From Glebionis coronaria (lineage: Eukaryota; Streptophyta; Magnoliopsida; Asterales; Asteraceae): a stretch of 64,000 nt of DNA. The notes below the pieces were generated by a model. It was not told the DNA's origin and searched no databases. It saw only the letters and a list, made by a program, of their open reading frames with translations. The translations under genes were made by a program, and so were the position numbers. Shown here in pieces: positions 45,719 through 58,756 of this stretch (position 1 is the first letter of the stretch; every line of letters starts with the position of its first letter). Where the stretch lies: the NCBI GenBank assembly GCA_025667525.1, contig CM046882.1, positions 549,084,630 through 549,148,629 of the forward strand, read 5' to 3'.

Positions 45719-47639
45719 ATCTCCCCCTAAGGGAGGTCACTCCAAACAAGGGCGTTACCCAAGTTACAATAGTAAAATAAACCTAGCATACTATGCTTGT
45801 CTTGAGCTCGTAGTCTTCGTCTTTCTTTTTCCTTCTTTTTCTTTTCTGGTGAACATGCTGATGTGATCTTTGATATCAGTCTTGAGCATTAATCTCTTGC
45901 CTTGATCTTGTGCATCCATCGCTTGTGATCTTCGCCTCTTCGTGACCTCACGTCCCACATACTTATACCTTTGTAATTCTTGAAAGCTTCAGAGTTCGAT
46001 ACAGCGGAAGACTTAACTTTTAGGCTTTCTTGAATTTGATGAGGTATTAAGTGCATAAAGTATAAGCATGCGGGGACGACTTCTTCTGGGATCCCGCAAC
46101 GCCACCGTCTTCAAATGCCGCAACATAAGTAGACACGAACGAAATGGCTTTGAACATTTCATTCTAATTCGGTAGCATTTTACCTCCGGTCGGTGAAGAC
46201 CGTTGGACGATATTAGATATCGTACCCGTGACGGATAGTTTCAATTAAGTAACTTCCTGACAGGATTTCGCGGGTAAACCCGTTCTCTTTATTCGACCGT
46301 CCAAAGCTGACTGCGAACATAAAGAGTGAATCATTTGGATTATAATATCCGCATGATTTGAAGCCGTCAATTCATGTTCCTGGAACAAGTGAAATTCAAT
46401 TAAGAACCGCACCATCGTTGCTTTCCAGTTGTCACGAGCTTGATTCGTATAGAATCTTGCAAGTTACCTACCAAGTGCTGTTTGAGGTTAACACTAGAAG
46501 GATTTCCACTCATCACCGTGAACACTAAGGTATCACTCTGAGTGTTCTGGCAAGATCATTAAGATATTGCGTAGAGGCCTGGAACGTGTTTAAATTCAGT
46601 TAAGAATTAAACAGCTGTTGCTTTCCAGTTATCACAAGTTTGATTCATAAAGAATCGCACGAGTCACCTACCATGAGCTTTTTGATATTCGCTCAAGAAG
46701 GATTTCCATCTTCATTGTAAATACTTTCGTATTACTCGGATGTTCAGGCAAGATCATGAAGATTTTGAGTAGGACTCTTAAAATCTTTCTTACTTTTCAC
46801 AGTGTGTGAGGAAGCAAGGAAATATGAAAGTGTGTCCTAGTGAGATATTTGATGATCTCAAATGGCTCTAGACTCGATCGTGCACTTTGGGTTTTAGTGA
46901 TCGGAGGCTGGAGAGGAGTGCCACCATTTCAATACCAATTTATTCGGAGTGAATAAATCGATAGATAACGTGTTGTCTCCGTGTGATTAAAACAAATACC
47001 TTTTGAGAGATATCTGAGTTAGCTAGGATGGGTTGTGCATTGCATCACTGGGTCCATGATGTCTGTCTTCAATATCAAGATTCATTAAAATGATCTCAAT
47101 AGCATATGTATTGACCCGGTTTCTGCCTAAAGTTGTAAGGAGGGCTTCTTTCTTTACACCCTTTATCTTTACAATTCTTTTTCATTCTTCAACCCCTTCA
47201 ATGCTTACCAATACGTCATAACTAGCACCTTGTTGTGATTGTTCCAGTGCTAACTTAAGTACTTGGTCGGCATTCAGCTACGTTCACAATCTTTCTCCAA
47301 CTTTCCTAAGGACTACTATTTCTAGCTATGGAATGTCCTTGGGAAGATTCCTCCGGTTCTAGAAGAATCATAGGACTTAACCTATCCTACCATCCTTATG
47401 TCACCACAATCTTCATCGTCGTGAAATAAATGGGTTTCGGGTGAGTATATGTCACCATGAAAATCCATTTTTGATATGCAAATCCATTTTGCTCCCCCTT
47501 AACATATGCCACGATATTCGAAAACATTTCGCATATGTAGAGATGAGCCAGCACATTAAGTCAAACCATTTGTGATAATATCCCATATTAAATCACATTT
47601 TCTCCCCCATATTAAAAATATTAACCCAATCGATGTTTT
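45719..47639 (-). other. 3' non-coding domain of D2, first part
   Basis: No gene. It is nearly identical to D1 47963-49880 and contains the block (about 46150-47400) shared with element B. Polypurine-type AGGGGGAG (minus) occurs next to the LTR and again near 47492 and 47602. Confidence 0.75.
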
Positions 47640-47962
47640 TGTAGATTTGTAAATCTATGCTTATGTTTTTAGAGAGAGAAAGAGATAGAAAGATGGTGGA
47701 TTAAACACACTTTTAGAGAGAGAAACATAAGAGAACTATGTGAAAAATATGATTAACCACACCCTCTCCATCAAAGGAGAGGGTTTATATACCCAAGCCT
47801 TGTAATGGGCTTGGGCTTACACTTTTGGGCCGGCCTACACATGTTGTAGGCTAGGCTTGGACTTGTTTGATAAGTAATGAAGATTAACTAAACTACGAGC
47901 TATTACATGGACTATTAATGGAGTGACCGATCCTTCTTAATACGTAAAACGTATTTCCAACA
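47640..47962 (-). repeat. 3' LTR of element D1
   Basis: 323 bp; minus strand TGTTGGAAATACG to AAATCTACA. The minus strand has TATATAAACCC followed by a perfect 9-bp hairpin (47761-47784). Confidence 0.92.
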
Positions 47963-47988
47963 ATCTCCCCCTAAGGGAGGTCACTCCA
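47919..47988. promoter_or_regulatory. Inverted repeat enclosing PPT / 3' LTR junction
   Basis: TGGAGTGACC (47919-47928, inside the LTR) is inverted at GGTCACTCCA (47979-47988, internal side). Between the arms lie a second palindrome AATACGT/ACGTATT and the polypurine tract (47965-47972). The same arrangement exists at the D2 junction; element B has a shorter version. Confidence 0.65.
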
Positions 47989-50825
47989 AACAAGGGCGTT
48001 ACCCAAGTTACAATAATAAAATAAACCTAGCATACTATGCTTGTCTTGAGCTCGTAGTCTTCGTCTTTCTTTTTCCTTTTCTTTTCTGGTGAACATGCTG
48101 ATGTGATCTTTGATATTAATCTTTGAGCATCAATCTCTTGCCTTGATCTCGTGCATCCATCACTTGTGATCTTCGCCTCTTCGTGACACCATGTCCCACA
48201 TACTTATACCTTCGTAATTCTTGAAAGCTTCAGAGTTTGATACAGCGGAAGACTTAACTTTTAGGCTTTCTTGAATTAAATAAGATATTTAAGTGCATAA
48301 AGTATAAGCATGCGGGGACGACTTCTTCTTGGATCCCGCAACGCCACCGTCTTCAAATGCCGCAACATAAGTAGACACGAACGAAATGGCTTTGAACATT
48401 TCATTCTAAATCGGTAGCATTTTACCTCCGGTCGGTGAAGACCGTTGGACGATATTAGATATCGTACCCGTGACGGATAGTTTCAATTAAGTAACTTCCT
48501 GACAGGATTTCGCGGGTAAACCCGTTCTCTTTATTCGACCGTCCAAAGCTGACTGCGAACATAAAGAGTGAATCATTTGGATAATAATATCCGCATGATT
48601 TGAAGCCGTCAATTCATGTTCCTGGAACAAGTGAAATTCAATTAAGAACCGCACCATCGTTGCTTTCCAGTTGTCACGAGCTTGATTCGTATAGAATCTT
48701 GCAAGTTACCTACCAAGTGTTGTTTGAGGTTAACACTAGAAGGATTTCCACTCATCACTGTGAACACTAAGGTATCACTCTGAGTGTTCTGGCAAGATCA
48801 CAAAGATATTGCGTAGAGGCCTGGAACGTGTTTAAATTCAATTAAGAATTAAACAGCTGTTGCTTTCTAGTTATCACAAGTTTGATTCATAAAGAATCGC
48901 ACAAGTCACCTACCATGAGCTTTTTGATATTCGCTCAAGAAGGATTTCCATCTTCATTGTAAATACTTTCGTATTACTTGGATGTTCAGGCAAGATCATG
49001 AAGATTTTGCGTAGGACTCTAAAAATTTTTCTTACTTTTCACAGTGTGTGAAGAAGCAAGGAAATATGAAAGTGTGTCCTAATGAGATATTTGATGATCT
49101 CAAATGGCTCTAGACTCGATCGTGCACTTTGGATTTTAGTGATCGGAGGCTGGAGAGGAGTGCCACCTTTTCAATACCAATTTATTCGGAGTGAATAAAT
49201 CAATAGATAACGTGTTGTCTCCGTGTGATTAAAACAAATACCTTTTGAGAGATATCTGAGTTAGCTGGGATGGGTTGTGCATTGCATCACTGGGTCCATG
49301 ATGTCTGTCTTCAATATCAAGATTCATTAAAATGATCTCAATAGCATATGTATTGACCCGGTTTCTGCCTAAAGTTGTAAGGAGGGCTTCTTTCTTTACA
49401 CCCTTTATCTTTACAATTCTTTTTCATTCTTCAACCCCTTCAATGCTTACCAATACGTCATAACTAGCACCTTGTTGTGATTGTTCCAGTGCTAACTTAA
49501 GTACTTGGTCGGCATTCAGCTACGTTCACAATCTTTCCCCTTCTTTCCTAAGGACTACTATTTCTAGCTATGGAATGTCCTTGGGAAGATTCCTCCGGTT
49601 CTGGAAGAATCATAGGACTTAACCTATCCTACCATCCTTATGTCACCACAATCTTCATCGTCGTGAATTAAATGAGGTTTAGGTAAGTATATGTCACCAT
49701 GAAAATCCATTTTGATGTAGCAAATCCATTTTGCTCCCCCTTAACATATGCCACGATATTCAAAAACATTTCGCACATGTCGGGATGAGCCAGCACTTTT
49801 AAGTCAAACCATTTGTGATAATATCCCATATTAAATATCACATTTTCTCCCCCATATTAAAAATATTAACCCAATCGATGTTTTTAATATCAATTGATTT
49901 AATGAAGTTTTAACAAAGGTTTTGGGAAGAAAAATGCAAGTCCATTTAATCTTCATGGTATCAAATGTAGGAGATATGATACCGATTTGTAACATGACCA
50001 CATATTCACCATATTAAAAAGAATTGACAAGGTTGGACCTGATTGATGAGAACATCATATGATAAGATCAAATGGTTCTTGTCAGCATATGTTGGTCGCC
50101 TTGTCACGTCTGAAGTCATCTCTTGACACCACATGTACGATTGGTATTGTTGTCTTGACACCAACTTGGGAGCTTGGCACGTTCGGCATCGAAGATTCTG
50201 AATGCTTGACAATTGCTCCCCCTCAATTGTTGACCCGTGTTCTATCGAAAGAGCTGTAGTCGTTGGTTGAGTAGTCGCATCGTCGAGTATGTAGATACCA
50301 ATTGTAGATAGCATGGTTGTAGAGATGATAGCTTCATAAAAACAAGACTTCTCTTGTTTTAACAAATAAATGCACTGAAACGTACATAGATTTGTGTTAG
50401 ACCAAGTTATAAAGTAAACTTGATCCCTTACAAGGTTTTAAAGTAAACCTTGCCCGAGAAAATTAATTCCCGTTGTTAGCCAAAGCTTTCATAAGAAATA
50501 CTTGACTTTAATGTGAAAACCGGGTTGCAGTCAGAAATAACTACAAGCCATTTTGGCATGTTTTATGAAATATTTACAACTTTTGTACGAACTCTATTTA
50601 TGGCGCCGTGTCGATATTAATCAACATTTCTAAGGCCGTAAATATTATCGTACCAAAAGACATGCCTTTGAAAAATAAAGTAAAAATATTTTTGGATTTT
50701 TATGAATTTTTCAATTTTTATGGTTTTTATATGGTTTTATATTTTTGTATTTTGCTTTTGTGGATTAAAATATAAACAATATATACAAATGATCACCAAG
50801 GATACGGAGAATAGTTTTACCACCA
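47963..50825 (-). other. 3' non-coding domain of D1
   Basis: No gene in 2.9 kb. AGGGGGAG-type tracts (minus strand) occur at 47965-47972, 49734-49741, 49847-49853 and 50216-50223, the multiple-PPT feature of Sireviruses. About 48390-49640 is the block shared with element B, with its two-unit repeat at about 48620-49020. TGTACGTTTCAGTGC (minus strand, near 50372-50386) also occurs in B near 16562. Confidence 0.75.
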
Positions 50826-53800
50826 CTATTCTTTCACTTCGTCTGCGAGTTCCTTTAGAGTCTCAGGCGAGAAAGTTCTCATTCCTAGCTTGTCGGCCAA
50901 AAATTCAATTCGAGCGCGATCTAAAGCCTTCGTGAAAATATCCGCCAATTGATACTCAGATCGGACAAAGTAAAGCTCGATTACTCCATTTTCCACTTGC
51001 TCCTTGATGAAGTGGTAGCGAATGTCAATATGCTTCGACCGGGAGAATTGAACGTTGTTGCAGCATAAGACAATTGCACTCTTGTTGTCGCAGTACATCG
51101 GAATCTTGTTGAAACCTAGACCATAGTCGGTTAATTGCGATCTCATCCAAAGAATTTGAGCACAGCAACCGGACATAGCTATGTATTCTGCTTCCGTACT
51201 TGAAATTGCAGCGCTTTTCTGCCTTTTCGATGCCCAACTGATTAGTCGATCTCCTAATAGTTGCAAAGTTCCACTCGTGCTACGCCTTGTATCTTGACAA
51301 CCCGCATGATCCGCATCTGCATATGCCATTAGTGCAATAGAAGAGTCCTTCGAATACCAAAGTCCCCGATTAATGGTTCCTTTAAGATATCGAAAGATCC
51401 TTTTAACAGTAGCTAAGTGTAACTCAGTAGGCCTAGTTTGATACCTGGCACACATACATATAGCAAACTGAAGATCAGGTCGACTGGCTGTGATATACAG
51501 AAGAGTACCGATCATTCCACGATAAAGTGTCGGATCAACGGCAACTCCATGTGGATCTGCATCAAGCTTAGTTTTCTCCACCATTGGAGTTTCTACGGGG
51601 TCGCAAGATTCCATCTTATATTTCTTAAGCGATTCAAGGGCATACTTGGATTGATTGATAAAGATGCCTCTGGGACTCTGAGATATCTGAAGACCTAAGA
51701 AGAATGATACCTTGCCCATCATTGACATCTTAAACTTGGAAGACATGAGTGTCCCAAACTCATCCGATAAGGTTTGGGTCGAGGCTGCAAATATAATATC
51801 ATCAACATATATTTGTACCATAATCATATCTTTACCTCGTTTCTGAATGAACAGCGTGGGATCCACCTTGCCTTTTGCGAAGCCTTGAGTAATGAGGAAT
51901 TGTGACAATAGATCATACCATGCGCGTGGAGCTTGCTTCAACCCATAGAGAGCCTTCTTAAGCTTGTACACATGATTAGGATAATTAGGATTCACAAAAC
52001 CATCCGGTTGTTGAACATAGACCTCTTCCTTGAGTTCACCATTAAGAAATGCCGTCTTCACATCCATCTGATAGACGATCATATTCATATGGGCTGCATA
52101 AGCGAGGAATAGGCGAATTGCTTCCAAACGGGCAACAGGTGCAAAGGATTCCATAAAGTCGATGCCCAATAATTGCTTGTATCCACGAGCTACTAGACGA
52201 GCTTTGTTCTTCAATATTCCGCCTAACTCATCGAGTTTCACCTTGTAAACCCATTTCAAAGTGAGTAACTGCACTTGATCCGGGCATGGGACAAGTTCCC
52301 AAACATCAAGACGTATGAATTCGTTAAGTTCTTCTTGCATAGCTTCTATCCAACAGGATTGAGTAAAAGCTTGTTGCCATGTCTTAGGTTCAACTTCAGT
52401 GAGAAAAGCATCAAAGTGACAAAACATTGCACTTTCTTGTAACTGACTTCGTGTGGATACCGGACGATTAGGGTCACCAATAATAGAATCTATAGGATGA
52501 TCCTTTGTCCACTTGCTGTCATGTTCACGAATCCGTGGATTGGAGTAAACTATAGAAGGAGCTTCCTCTGAGGTGGACGACCCGGCTTGATTAGGGTCGG
52601 GAATAGATACACCAAAGAATGGAAGTTCACGCATTTGAGCGAATTCCAAATCGTGATCATCGTCATCCTCTTCATCATCAATAGGCATGACATGGGTAGT
52701 TGTTACTTGTGTTGGTTGAGAATTACTCGTTGTTGGTATATCTTGACCAATTGGTGGTGCAGATGTATCTGATTGTGCTTCGGTTGCTGGAGCGACAACT
52801 TCGGTTACCGGAGCTATTACCTCAGGTTCTGGAGCAACAATAGTTGGAGGAGTAAAGAATTCATCAAAGAACGGTTGAAACAACGTATCCCATTCCTTCC
52901 TAGTAGGTGGTGTAAATGATGATGAAGTAGGGTTGTTTGGGACAAGACCAGAACTAATATTACTGGGTCCCATTTCATGAAGTGCGGGTTCAGAGCTGCT
53001 TTGCTCAGAAGCCATTGCTGTCAGCTCATCAAAATCAACATTCATAGTTTCGAGGATCTTGCGAGAGTTACGGTTGTAGATTCGGAATGCCTTCTTTGCG
53101 GGTGCGTAACCAATGAAAATACCAATATCAGCCTTTGGTTGAAGTTTTCCCAAATTGTCACCATCATTATTTGGATAGCAAAGAGAACCAAATACATGAA
53201 GATAGGATAAATCTGGTACTTTTCCATGGAGAAGCTCATAAGATGTTTTACCATGGCGTTTACGAATTAGTGACCGGTTTTGGGTGTACACTGCTGTAGA
53301 TACTGCTTCTGCCCATAAAAACAATGGAGCCTTTGCGTAAATTAACATCGTTCGAGCAGCTTCCATAAGTGTGCGATTTCGCCTTTCAACGACACCGTTT
53401 TGTTGTGGAGTGCGTGCAACGGATGTTTCATGAGATATGCCAACTTCTTCATAATAATCACGCAAAATTTGATTCACAAATTCGGTTCCATTATCTGTAC
53501 GAATGCGTCGGACAGTAGTGTTGAGACGCACTTGAATCATCTTGAGAAATCCGATGATGAATTTAGGTGCCTCATTCTTTGCTTTAAGAAATTTCACCCA
53601 TGTAAACCGAGAGTAATCATCGACAATGACGAGGATGTACTTCTTGCCACTAAGACTTTCAACACGCATTGGCCCGCAAAGATCCATATGCAAAAGATAA
53701 AGTTTCTCTTGGTTGGTGTCTTCCGTCTTGGGTTTGTAAGATTTCTTAGTGCTTTTCCCCATTGTACACGCGGAACACAAATGATCCTTGTGAAATGAAA

Positions 53801-54293
53801 GTTTAGGAAGACCACGAACAAGTTCGTTTTTCGCCAAGTGATTAATAGCGTCAAAGTTAAGATGAGATAACCGTCGATGCCATAACCAAGACTTAGTCTT
53901 CGATGCTTTGGAGAGAAGACATACGGGAGAAGCGGCCATCATGTCTTGTAGAGACAAAGTATACAAATTATTCCCTCGAGTACCTTTCAATAAATCAACC
54001 CCTTCCAAATTACGAATGAAGCAGGTATGCTCTCGAAAAGCAACTTCCAGGTTTGCATCACAAAACTGTCCCACAGAAAATAAGTTGTGACCGAGACCTT
54101 CCACGTAATACACTCTTGAAATTATAACATTCCCAATATGATATTCACCATAACCCATTATCTTTGCAATATGATCATTTCCAAATCGAACCGTACCAAG
54201 AAACTTGCTAACGAAATTTCTGAGCTGAGAGCGATCTCCGGTCATATGCTTGGAGCAACCAGAGTCCAAATACCAGAGAACAATTTGGACCAC
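50826..54293 (-). CDS. pol of element D1 (protease-integrase-RT-RNase H)
   Basis: 1155 codons. Protease DSG at residues 10-12 opens the frame, followed by CSKHMTG. GAG-pre-integrase with [11 protein letters not shown]...[10 protein letters not shown] is at about 130-190; the integrase core has [18 protein letters not shown] and the [12 protein letters not shown] glutamate; a variable acidic linker follows; RT is at about 650-900 with YVDDIIF; RNase H has [20 protein letters not shown] and MYCDNKSAI; the end is [14 protein letters not shown]. All catalytic residues are present. The listed first codon is GTG inside the overlap with gag; there is no AUG start before the protease, so expression must use gag initiation plus frame change or another device. 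The frame is -1 relative to gag. Confidence 0.9.
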   Translation of the reverse strand: MVQIVLWYLDSGCSKHMTGDRSQLRNFVSKFLGTVRFGNDHIAKIMGYGEYHIGNVIISRVYYVEGLGHNLFSVGQFCDANLEVAFREHTCFIRNLEGVDLLKGTRGNNLYTLSLQDMMAASPVCLLSKASKTKSWLWHRRLSHLNFDAINHLAKNELVRGLPKLSFHKDHLCSACTMGKSTKKSYKPKTEDTNQEKLYLLHMDLCGPMRVESLSGKKYILVIVDDYSRFTWVKFLKAKNEAPKFIIGFLKMIQVRLNTTVRRIRTDNGTEFVNQILRDYYEEVGISHETSVARTPQQNGVVERRNRTLMEAARTMLIYAKAPLFLWAEAVSTAVYTQNRSLIRKRHGKTSYELLHGKVPDLSYLHVFGSLCYPNNDGDNLGKLQPKADIGIFIGYAPAKKAFRIYNRNSRKILETMNVDFDELTAMASEQSSSEPALHEMGPSNISSGLVPNNPTSSSFTPPTRKEWDTLFQPFFDEFFTPPTIVAPEPEVIAPVTEVVAPATEAQSDTSAPPIGQDIPTTSNSQPTQVTTTHVMPIDDEEDDDDHDLEFAQMRELPFFGVSIPDPNQAGSSTSEEAPSIVYSNPRIREHDSKWTKDHPIDSIIGDPNRPVSTRSQLQESAMFCHFDAFLTEVEPKTWQQAFTQSCWIEAMQEELNEFIRLDVWELVPCPDQVQLLTLKWVYKVKLDELGGILKNKARLVARGYKQLLGIDFMESFAPVARLEAIRLFLAYAAHMNMIVYQMDVKTAFLNGELKEEVYVQQPDGFVNPNYPNHVYKLKKALYGLKQAPRAWYDLLSQFLITQGFAKGKVDPTLFIQKRGKDMIMVQIYVDDIIFAASTQTLSDEFGTLMSSKFKMSMMGKVSFFLGLQISQSPRGIFINQSKYALESLKKYKMESCDPVETPMVEKTKLDADPHGVAVDPTLYRGMIGTLLYITASRPDLQFAICMCARYQTRPTELHLATVKRIFRYLKGTINRGLWYSKDSSIALMAYADADHAGCQDTRRSTSGTLQLLGDRLISWASKRQKSAAISSTEAEYIAMSGCCAQILWMRSQLTDYGLGFNKIPMYCDNKSAIVLCCNNVQFSRSKHIDIRYHFIKEQVENGVIELYFVRSEYQLADIFTKALDRARIEFLADKLGMRTFSPETLKELADEVKE

Positions 54294-57200
54294 CTGTTTT
54301 CAATAACAACAGTAGACAATGCATTGGAAACTATTGGTTCCGGAGTGTTAGCAGATACAGATATAGAATTATCAGAATTGCTAACATTTTTGAGATCCTT
54401 AGATTTCCTGCATTTTCTAATGTGAGTTTTAGCACTAACAGGTTTTACTGTTCCAACTTTCTTAGGTTTTGGATTATTCGCGGGCACTACAGTGGGAGTA
54501 GACCTATTTAAAGGGCACTTTGTTCCTACAGTAGTGTTGGTGTTCCTAGTTAAAGGACACGCTTGTGTTTTGGTAGCCTTGGTACTCCTAGTTAAAGGGC
54601 ACACTTTCTTCACTTCAGTGGGAGCGATCCTAGTTAAAGGGCACATATTTCCTACTATAGTGAAAGTTCTACCAGTGGGGCGCCACATCCAGCCAACTTG
54701 GGTTAACACTTTCCCAGTCGGTTTCCATTCTAATCCATTTTTCCGGGCATACATCTCATTCACATGGTCAATAAGGCAAGAATCATGACGACTAGAAAAC
54801 ATACATTCATTGCAATTCCAACATTTTAAATTAGAATTCACAGTAGGCTTAGAACGCTGCACAACCGCAGAGCCTTTAGGTTTAGCTACATGATTCTTTT
54901 TATTCAAAACAGAAATAACATTCCTAGGATGGACTTCTACTTTCTTCTTCACGTTACTACTAGATGGGGGCAAGATCCTATCATTCTTCTTGTTTCTCTT
55001 AAGCTTAGATCTTTGAGCCTTAGTAGTGGTGCTTACTCCTGTAGAAGGCAACACTGGAATATTAGAAGCTGGTTTTGATTCCGCCTTATCTTTAGGGACC
55101 AAAGTTTGAGATGGTTTAGTCTTAGGGCCCTTGTTAAGTGGTGTGACGGCTATAAGGTTCCTTTTGATTACACTAGAGGACGAAGCTGAGATAGTGGCTG
55201 CGTTATCCACAACATTCTTACCTTTTAGAGTACGAAGTGTTTCCTTTAACTCAGCCAAGACCAGGTTCTTATCACAAATATGTTCCCTCAAATCAGATAT
55301 TTCCATCGACTTTTGATTCAATTGTTCAATCAATGATTGATTCTGTGCAGTGATATCAACACATGCGGGCTGTACTGAATCGAAGAGTCGTGTATTTTTC
55401 TGTTTTAAGTTATCAACTTTGGACAAAATCTTGGAAACTTGATTGTCTAGATCAAGTCTAAAACTCTCAGCGGCCTCAAGTACGTTCACACAGTTAAGCT
55501 CCTTAGATTTCTCTATTTCTATCGGCAAAGAGTTAGCAACTTTGTCACTTGGCTGACGCTGTTTTGATTGTAAATTCAATCGAAAATTCTTTTCAAAATT
55601 TGCATCATCGATATTAACACCTTCGAATGCCGTTTCAAAGATTTCTTGAATAAATTGTTGCTTGCATTCAAGCGAAATACAATGTGTTTGAATATCATCA
55701 AAACGTTTTGAAAGCGATAAATATGAATCTTGAAGCTTTAAAAATTCAGCGTCAGATTCGTGACAAGTACTATCTACCACATTATCCACAGATTCAACAT
55801 TATGCACAATAGAATCATTATCAACACTTGTATTCACACAGACAGAAACTATATCATGAGACATCACTTGCTTCAGAAGCAGATCATTTTGGCGTGAAAC
55901 CCGTTCTATTTCAAGTAAACTGTTTTCGTAAGCATCATCCATTTCATTGAAAACACGTCTAACTTCGTCTAATTCCAAAGACAAATCTCGATCAAGATTA
56001 CTAAGACAAGCCTTAACATTCTTTACAAACGGAACAATTTCATCTCGAAACGCAGCTCTAGTGTGCTCAAAGTTCCATTCACCTTCCGTTATGGCTGTGG
56101 CCGTCGTACGTTCCAAAATGACCTTGTCAAAATCGGCTAAGTGTTGGTGAACCGCATTTAAGTTAACGGACGCCTTACTTACCGGTGGAATTAACTTCGT
56201 TAAATCCTTTTTGACGAGTGTAGGAGACGTACTAGGAAGGTTTTCATTTGACAAACTTTGGGGCACAAGAACTGTTAATTCTGCTAATTCCTTTTGTAAG
56301 CGAATGCGTGTCTTTTTCGAAAATTGATCTTTGTTATGTTGATCATAATCAATTGTATGGAATTTTGAAAGCATTTTAGAATGAGTTTCATCCCCAAGTG
56401 ATTGTGTCTCCTCAGTACTACGAACAAAAGGTGCTTCTTTCGATTTTCCAATTATGGTCATGTCATAAAGACCTGGAATATATTCCTGAGCTTGTTTTGC
56501 ATAACCGGGATTAGGTGGTAAATCTTGAAGACGCTTAAGTTCGAATTCTTTAAATGATTTAGTTAAGAGATGAACCTTTTCTGTGGAAGCGTATTGTTTT
56601 AAAAGCTGTTGTTCTTTGAATTTAAGAAGTTTGGTAGCATTAATTTCCGATTCAACCTTTTTAGACTCGAGAGTTTCGTAATCCATTTTAAGTTTCTGAA
56701 AATCATTGACAACCGACTCCTTTTCTTTTAATTCATTGGAAAGATTAGCTTTTAATGATTCTATTTCTTTCAAGTGTTCAATCTTTTCAAAACGAAATTG
56801 GTCAAATTCAGAACATGTTATTTTCTCTTTTTGAGGGACCATTTCAAAAGTTTTGACCTTTTCTTTATGCAACGCAAGCTCAGCAGTTAGGGTGGAATTC
56901 GTATCTACGGATTGTCTGAGGGCCATATGCATTTGATCAATAATATGTTTAGGCACCATGACCAAATCATGTGGAGCATAAGATTCCATACCCGTCGTAG
57001 CATTTGGTGGAGGTTCACTCAAATGTGTAGGATTGGGTACCACATCATTTGAGTTACTAGTTCCCGAATGCTGTTCGAGGTTGTCATTTTCATGCCCAAC
57101 TTGATGTTGGTTATCATCAATATTATTAGATGTGGTTGGTACCTCACTGATGACATCAGAACCGTAGTGAGAAAGATTAGCAACGAGAGCAGCTTGGGCA

Positions 57201-58756
57201 GAGTGAATGTCATCACAATCAGAATCATATGCGTCAAGGTCATCTGCTTGATAAGCTGCATTAGAAGTAGAAACGACTGCAATGCCTTCAGTATCTGCTG
57301 CCCCTGGGTCTGCCAGAAATGCCAACTCCTCTGAATCCAAAATCTTCCCCTTAGACTGAGCATCAACCAAATACATCTTCTCACGAAACCATGCATCATC
57401 CCTTCTCCTTTTCGGCTGAGTGCATTCCCTAGCCATATGACCTTGTCCTCGGCAATTGTAGCAAGTCACAACCTTCTTAGGACCAATAGGACTCCCATTT
57501 CCACTAGCTTGAGCATTCACAGCTTGATTGTTCCCAGTCCTTGTAGGAGGTCCATATGAATTTTGCCTTCCCTGAATAGGTTGCACCGTCACTTGACCAT
57601 CTTGAACAGTGGCTTGTTGTCGAGGATTTGAAGAGGTGCGGAGCTGATTGTTTGTTGGTGGAAATCCTCTAGTAGCAACAAGTTTTGACAAGTAAGCAGT
57701 GAGATGGTTTAGAACATCAGATGGCGTATCATTTGGAGTAAAGACCGGTGCTTGGATTGGTGGAAGTTCATTAGAGTAAAAAGCCTGTGCTGGTTGTGCT
57801 TCTATTGGAAAATATCCTTGCTGAGGAGTATAGCCCAATGGAGAAGTGTTGGCTTGTGATGGTGATGTTTGATATTGTGGTTGCTGTTGAAAAGATTGTT
57901 GATGAACACTTTGTTGATATTCTTGCTGTGGCATCATTGATGGTTGATAAGATGGTTGCTGTGGTTGCTGATAGATGTGTGGTGGTGGCTGCTGCAAGTA
58001 TGATGGTTGTTGATAAGTATAAGCCATGTTTTGTTGAGAAGCATACATTGCAAGTGGATCATGAACTTGAGGTGTAGACAATCGAGCCTCGATCACATGG
58101 CATTCGTGTTGTTGAAGAAAAGCTTGAAGTTGATCCACATTGGTGTTATGCAAGTCCTTAGCCAATTTAACATCCGTCACGTATTTTTTCCATTCTGGAG
58201 GAAGAGTGTTCAAATACTTGGTGTTCAATTGAAAGGTAGGAATTGCCATGCCATAGATGTTAAGCTCATTCAACAATAGGGTAAATCTCAGATAGTAATC
58301 ATTGAGAGTCTCCCCTGGCACATAGGTAAACTTATCAAAAGTATCATAAAGCTTACACTCTCGTTCTTGTTTAGTTAACGAGGTGCCTTGCATTAGAACA
58401 CGAATTCTATCCCATAACTCTTTGGCAACTTTATGTTTGCTGACGAGTTTGTAGACATCTGGAGGAAGAGCTTGGAGAATGATATTTGTAGCATACTTAT
58501 CACATTTATCTTGAATCTTCATATCTCCAGTCAACTCACCCGTTGTGCGAGGACGAGTGGTCGTACCTTCCGTCACAGTACCATAATCTAATGGTCCATT
58601 GAGCACCGATGCCCAAATTAGATGTCCATTCTCCTTGTTCAACATATAAAGTTCCATTCGGGAAGCCCATTCCTCATACATAGTCTTCACCAACATTGGT
58701 GGACGATTATCCGTACCCGAGAGGATGGACTTATCCGTAAGAGATGTATACTCCAT
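54242..58756 (-). CDS. gag of element D1, 1504 codons with coiled-coil extension
   Basis: It starts at ATG 58756, 0.8 kb after the PBS. UBN2-type gag domain at about residues 60-225; Gln/Pro/Tyr-rich segment about 240-330; zinc knuckle [14 protein letters not shown] at 432-445; acidic linker; then about 600 residues of predicted coiled coil (for example [19 protein letters not shown]). After it comes a Lys/Ser/Pro-rich part with a second Cys/His cluster CWNC...HDSCLIDH at residues 1312-1331 and four CPLTR/CPLNR repeats (about 1363-1415). It ends 52 bases into pol. Normal copia gags are far shorter; this length fits Sireviruses. It would form RNA-binding particles in the cytoplasm. Confidence 0.88.
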   Translation of the reverse strand: MEYTSLTDKSILSGTDNRPPMLVKTMYEEWASRMELYMLNKENGHLIWASVLNGPLDYGTVTEGTTTRPRTTGELTGDMKIQDKCDKYATNIILQALPPDVYKLVSKHKVAKELWDRIRVLMQGTSLTKQERECKLYDTFDKFTYVPGETLNDYYLRFTLLLNELNIYGMAIPTFQLNTKYLNTLPPEWKKYVTDVKLAKDLHNTNVDQLQAFLQQHECHVIEARLSTPQVHDPLAMYASQQNMAYTYQQPSYLQQPPPHIYQQPQQPSYQPSMMPQQEYQQSVHQQSFQQQPQYQTSPSQANTSPLGYTPQQGYFPIEAQPAQAFYSNELPPIQAPVFTPNDTPSDVLNHLTAYLSKLVATRGFPPTNNQLRTSSNPRQQATVQDGQVTVQPIQGRQNSYGPPTRTGNNQAVNAQASGNGSPIGPKKVVTCYNCRGQGHMARECTQPKRRRDDAWFREKMYLVDAQSKGKILDSEELAFLADPGAADTEGIAVVSTSNAAYQADDLDAYDSDCDDIHSAQAALVANLSHYGSDVISEVPTTSNNIDDNQHQVGHENDNLEQHSGTSNSNDVVPNPTHLSEPPPNATTGMESYAPHDLVMVPKHIIDQMHMALRQSVDTNSTLTAELALHKEKVKTFEMVPQKEKITCSEFDQFRFEKIEHLKEIESLKANLSNELKEKESVVNDFQKLKMDYETLESKKVESEINATKLLKFKEQQLLKQYASTEKVHLLTKSFKEFELKRLQDLPPNPGYAKQAQEYIPGLYDMTIIGKSKEAPFVRSTEETQSLGDETHSKMLSKFHTIDYDQHNKDQFSKKTRIRLQKELAELTVLVPQSLSNENLPSTSPTLVKKDLTKLIPPVSKASVNLNAVHQHLADFDKVILERTTATAITEGEWNFEHTRAAFRDEIVPFVKNVKACLSNLDRDLSLELDEVRRVFNEMDDAYENSLLEIERVSRQNDLLLKQVMSHDIVSVCVNTSVDNDSIVHNVESVDNVVDSTCHESDAEFLKLQDSYLSLSKRFDDIQTHCISLECKQQFIQEIFETAFEGVNIDDANFEKNFRLNLQSKQRQPSDKVANSLPIEIEKSKELNCVNVLEAAESFRLDLDNQVSKILSKVDNLKQKNTRLFDSVQPACVDITAQNQSLIEQLNQKSMEISDLREHICDKNLVLAELKETLRTLKGKNVVDNAATISASSSSVIKRNLIAVTPLNKGPKTKPSQTLVPKDKAESKPASNIPVLPSTGVSTTTKAQRSKLKRNKKNDRILPPSSSNVKKKVEVHPRNVISVLNKKNHVAKPKGSAVVQRSKPTVNSNLKCWNCNECMFSSRHDSCLIDHVNEMYARKNGLEWKPTGKVLTQVGWMWRPTGRTFTIVGNMCPLTRIAPTEVKKVCPLTRSTKATKTQACPLTRNTNTTVGTKCPLNRSTPTVVPANNPKPKKVGTVKPVSAKTHIRKCRKSKDLKNVSNSDNSISVSANTPEPIVSNALSTVVIENRWSKLFSGIWTLVAPSI

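Noticed and set aside
45398..47962. Simple tandem duplication of LTR plus 3' domain (45398-47639 and 47640-49880)
   Set aside because: The GTTTT duplication at 47635 and 59901, and the exact rejoining of flanks, show insertion of D1 into D2 instead.
54492..54788. Plus-strand frame rich in LVKGH repeats
   Set aside because: It is the antisense image of the CPLTR repeats in D1 gag.
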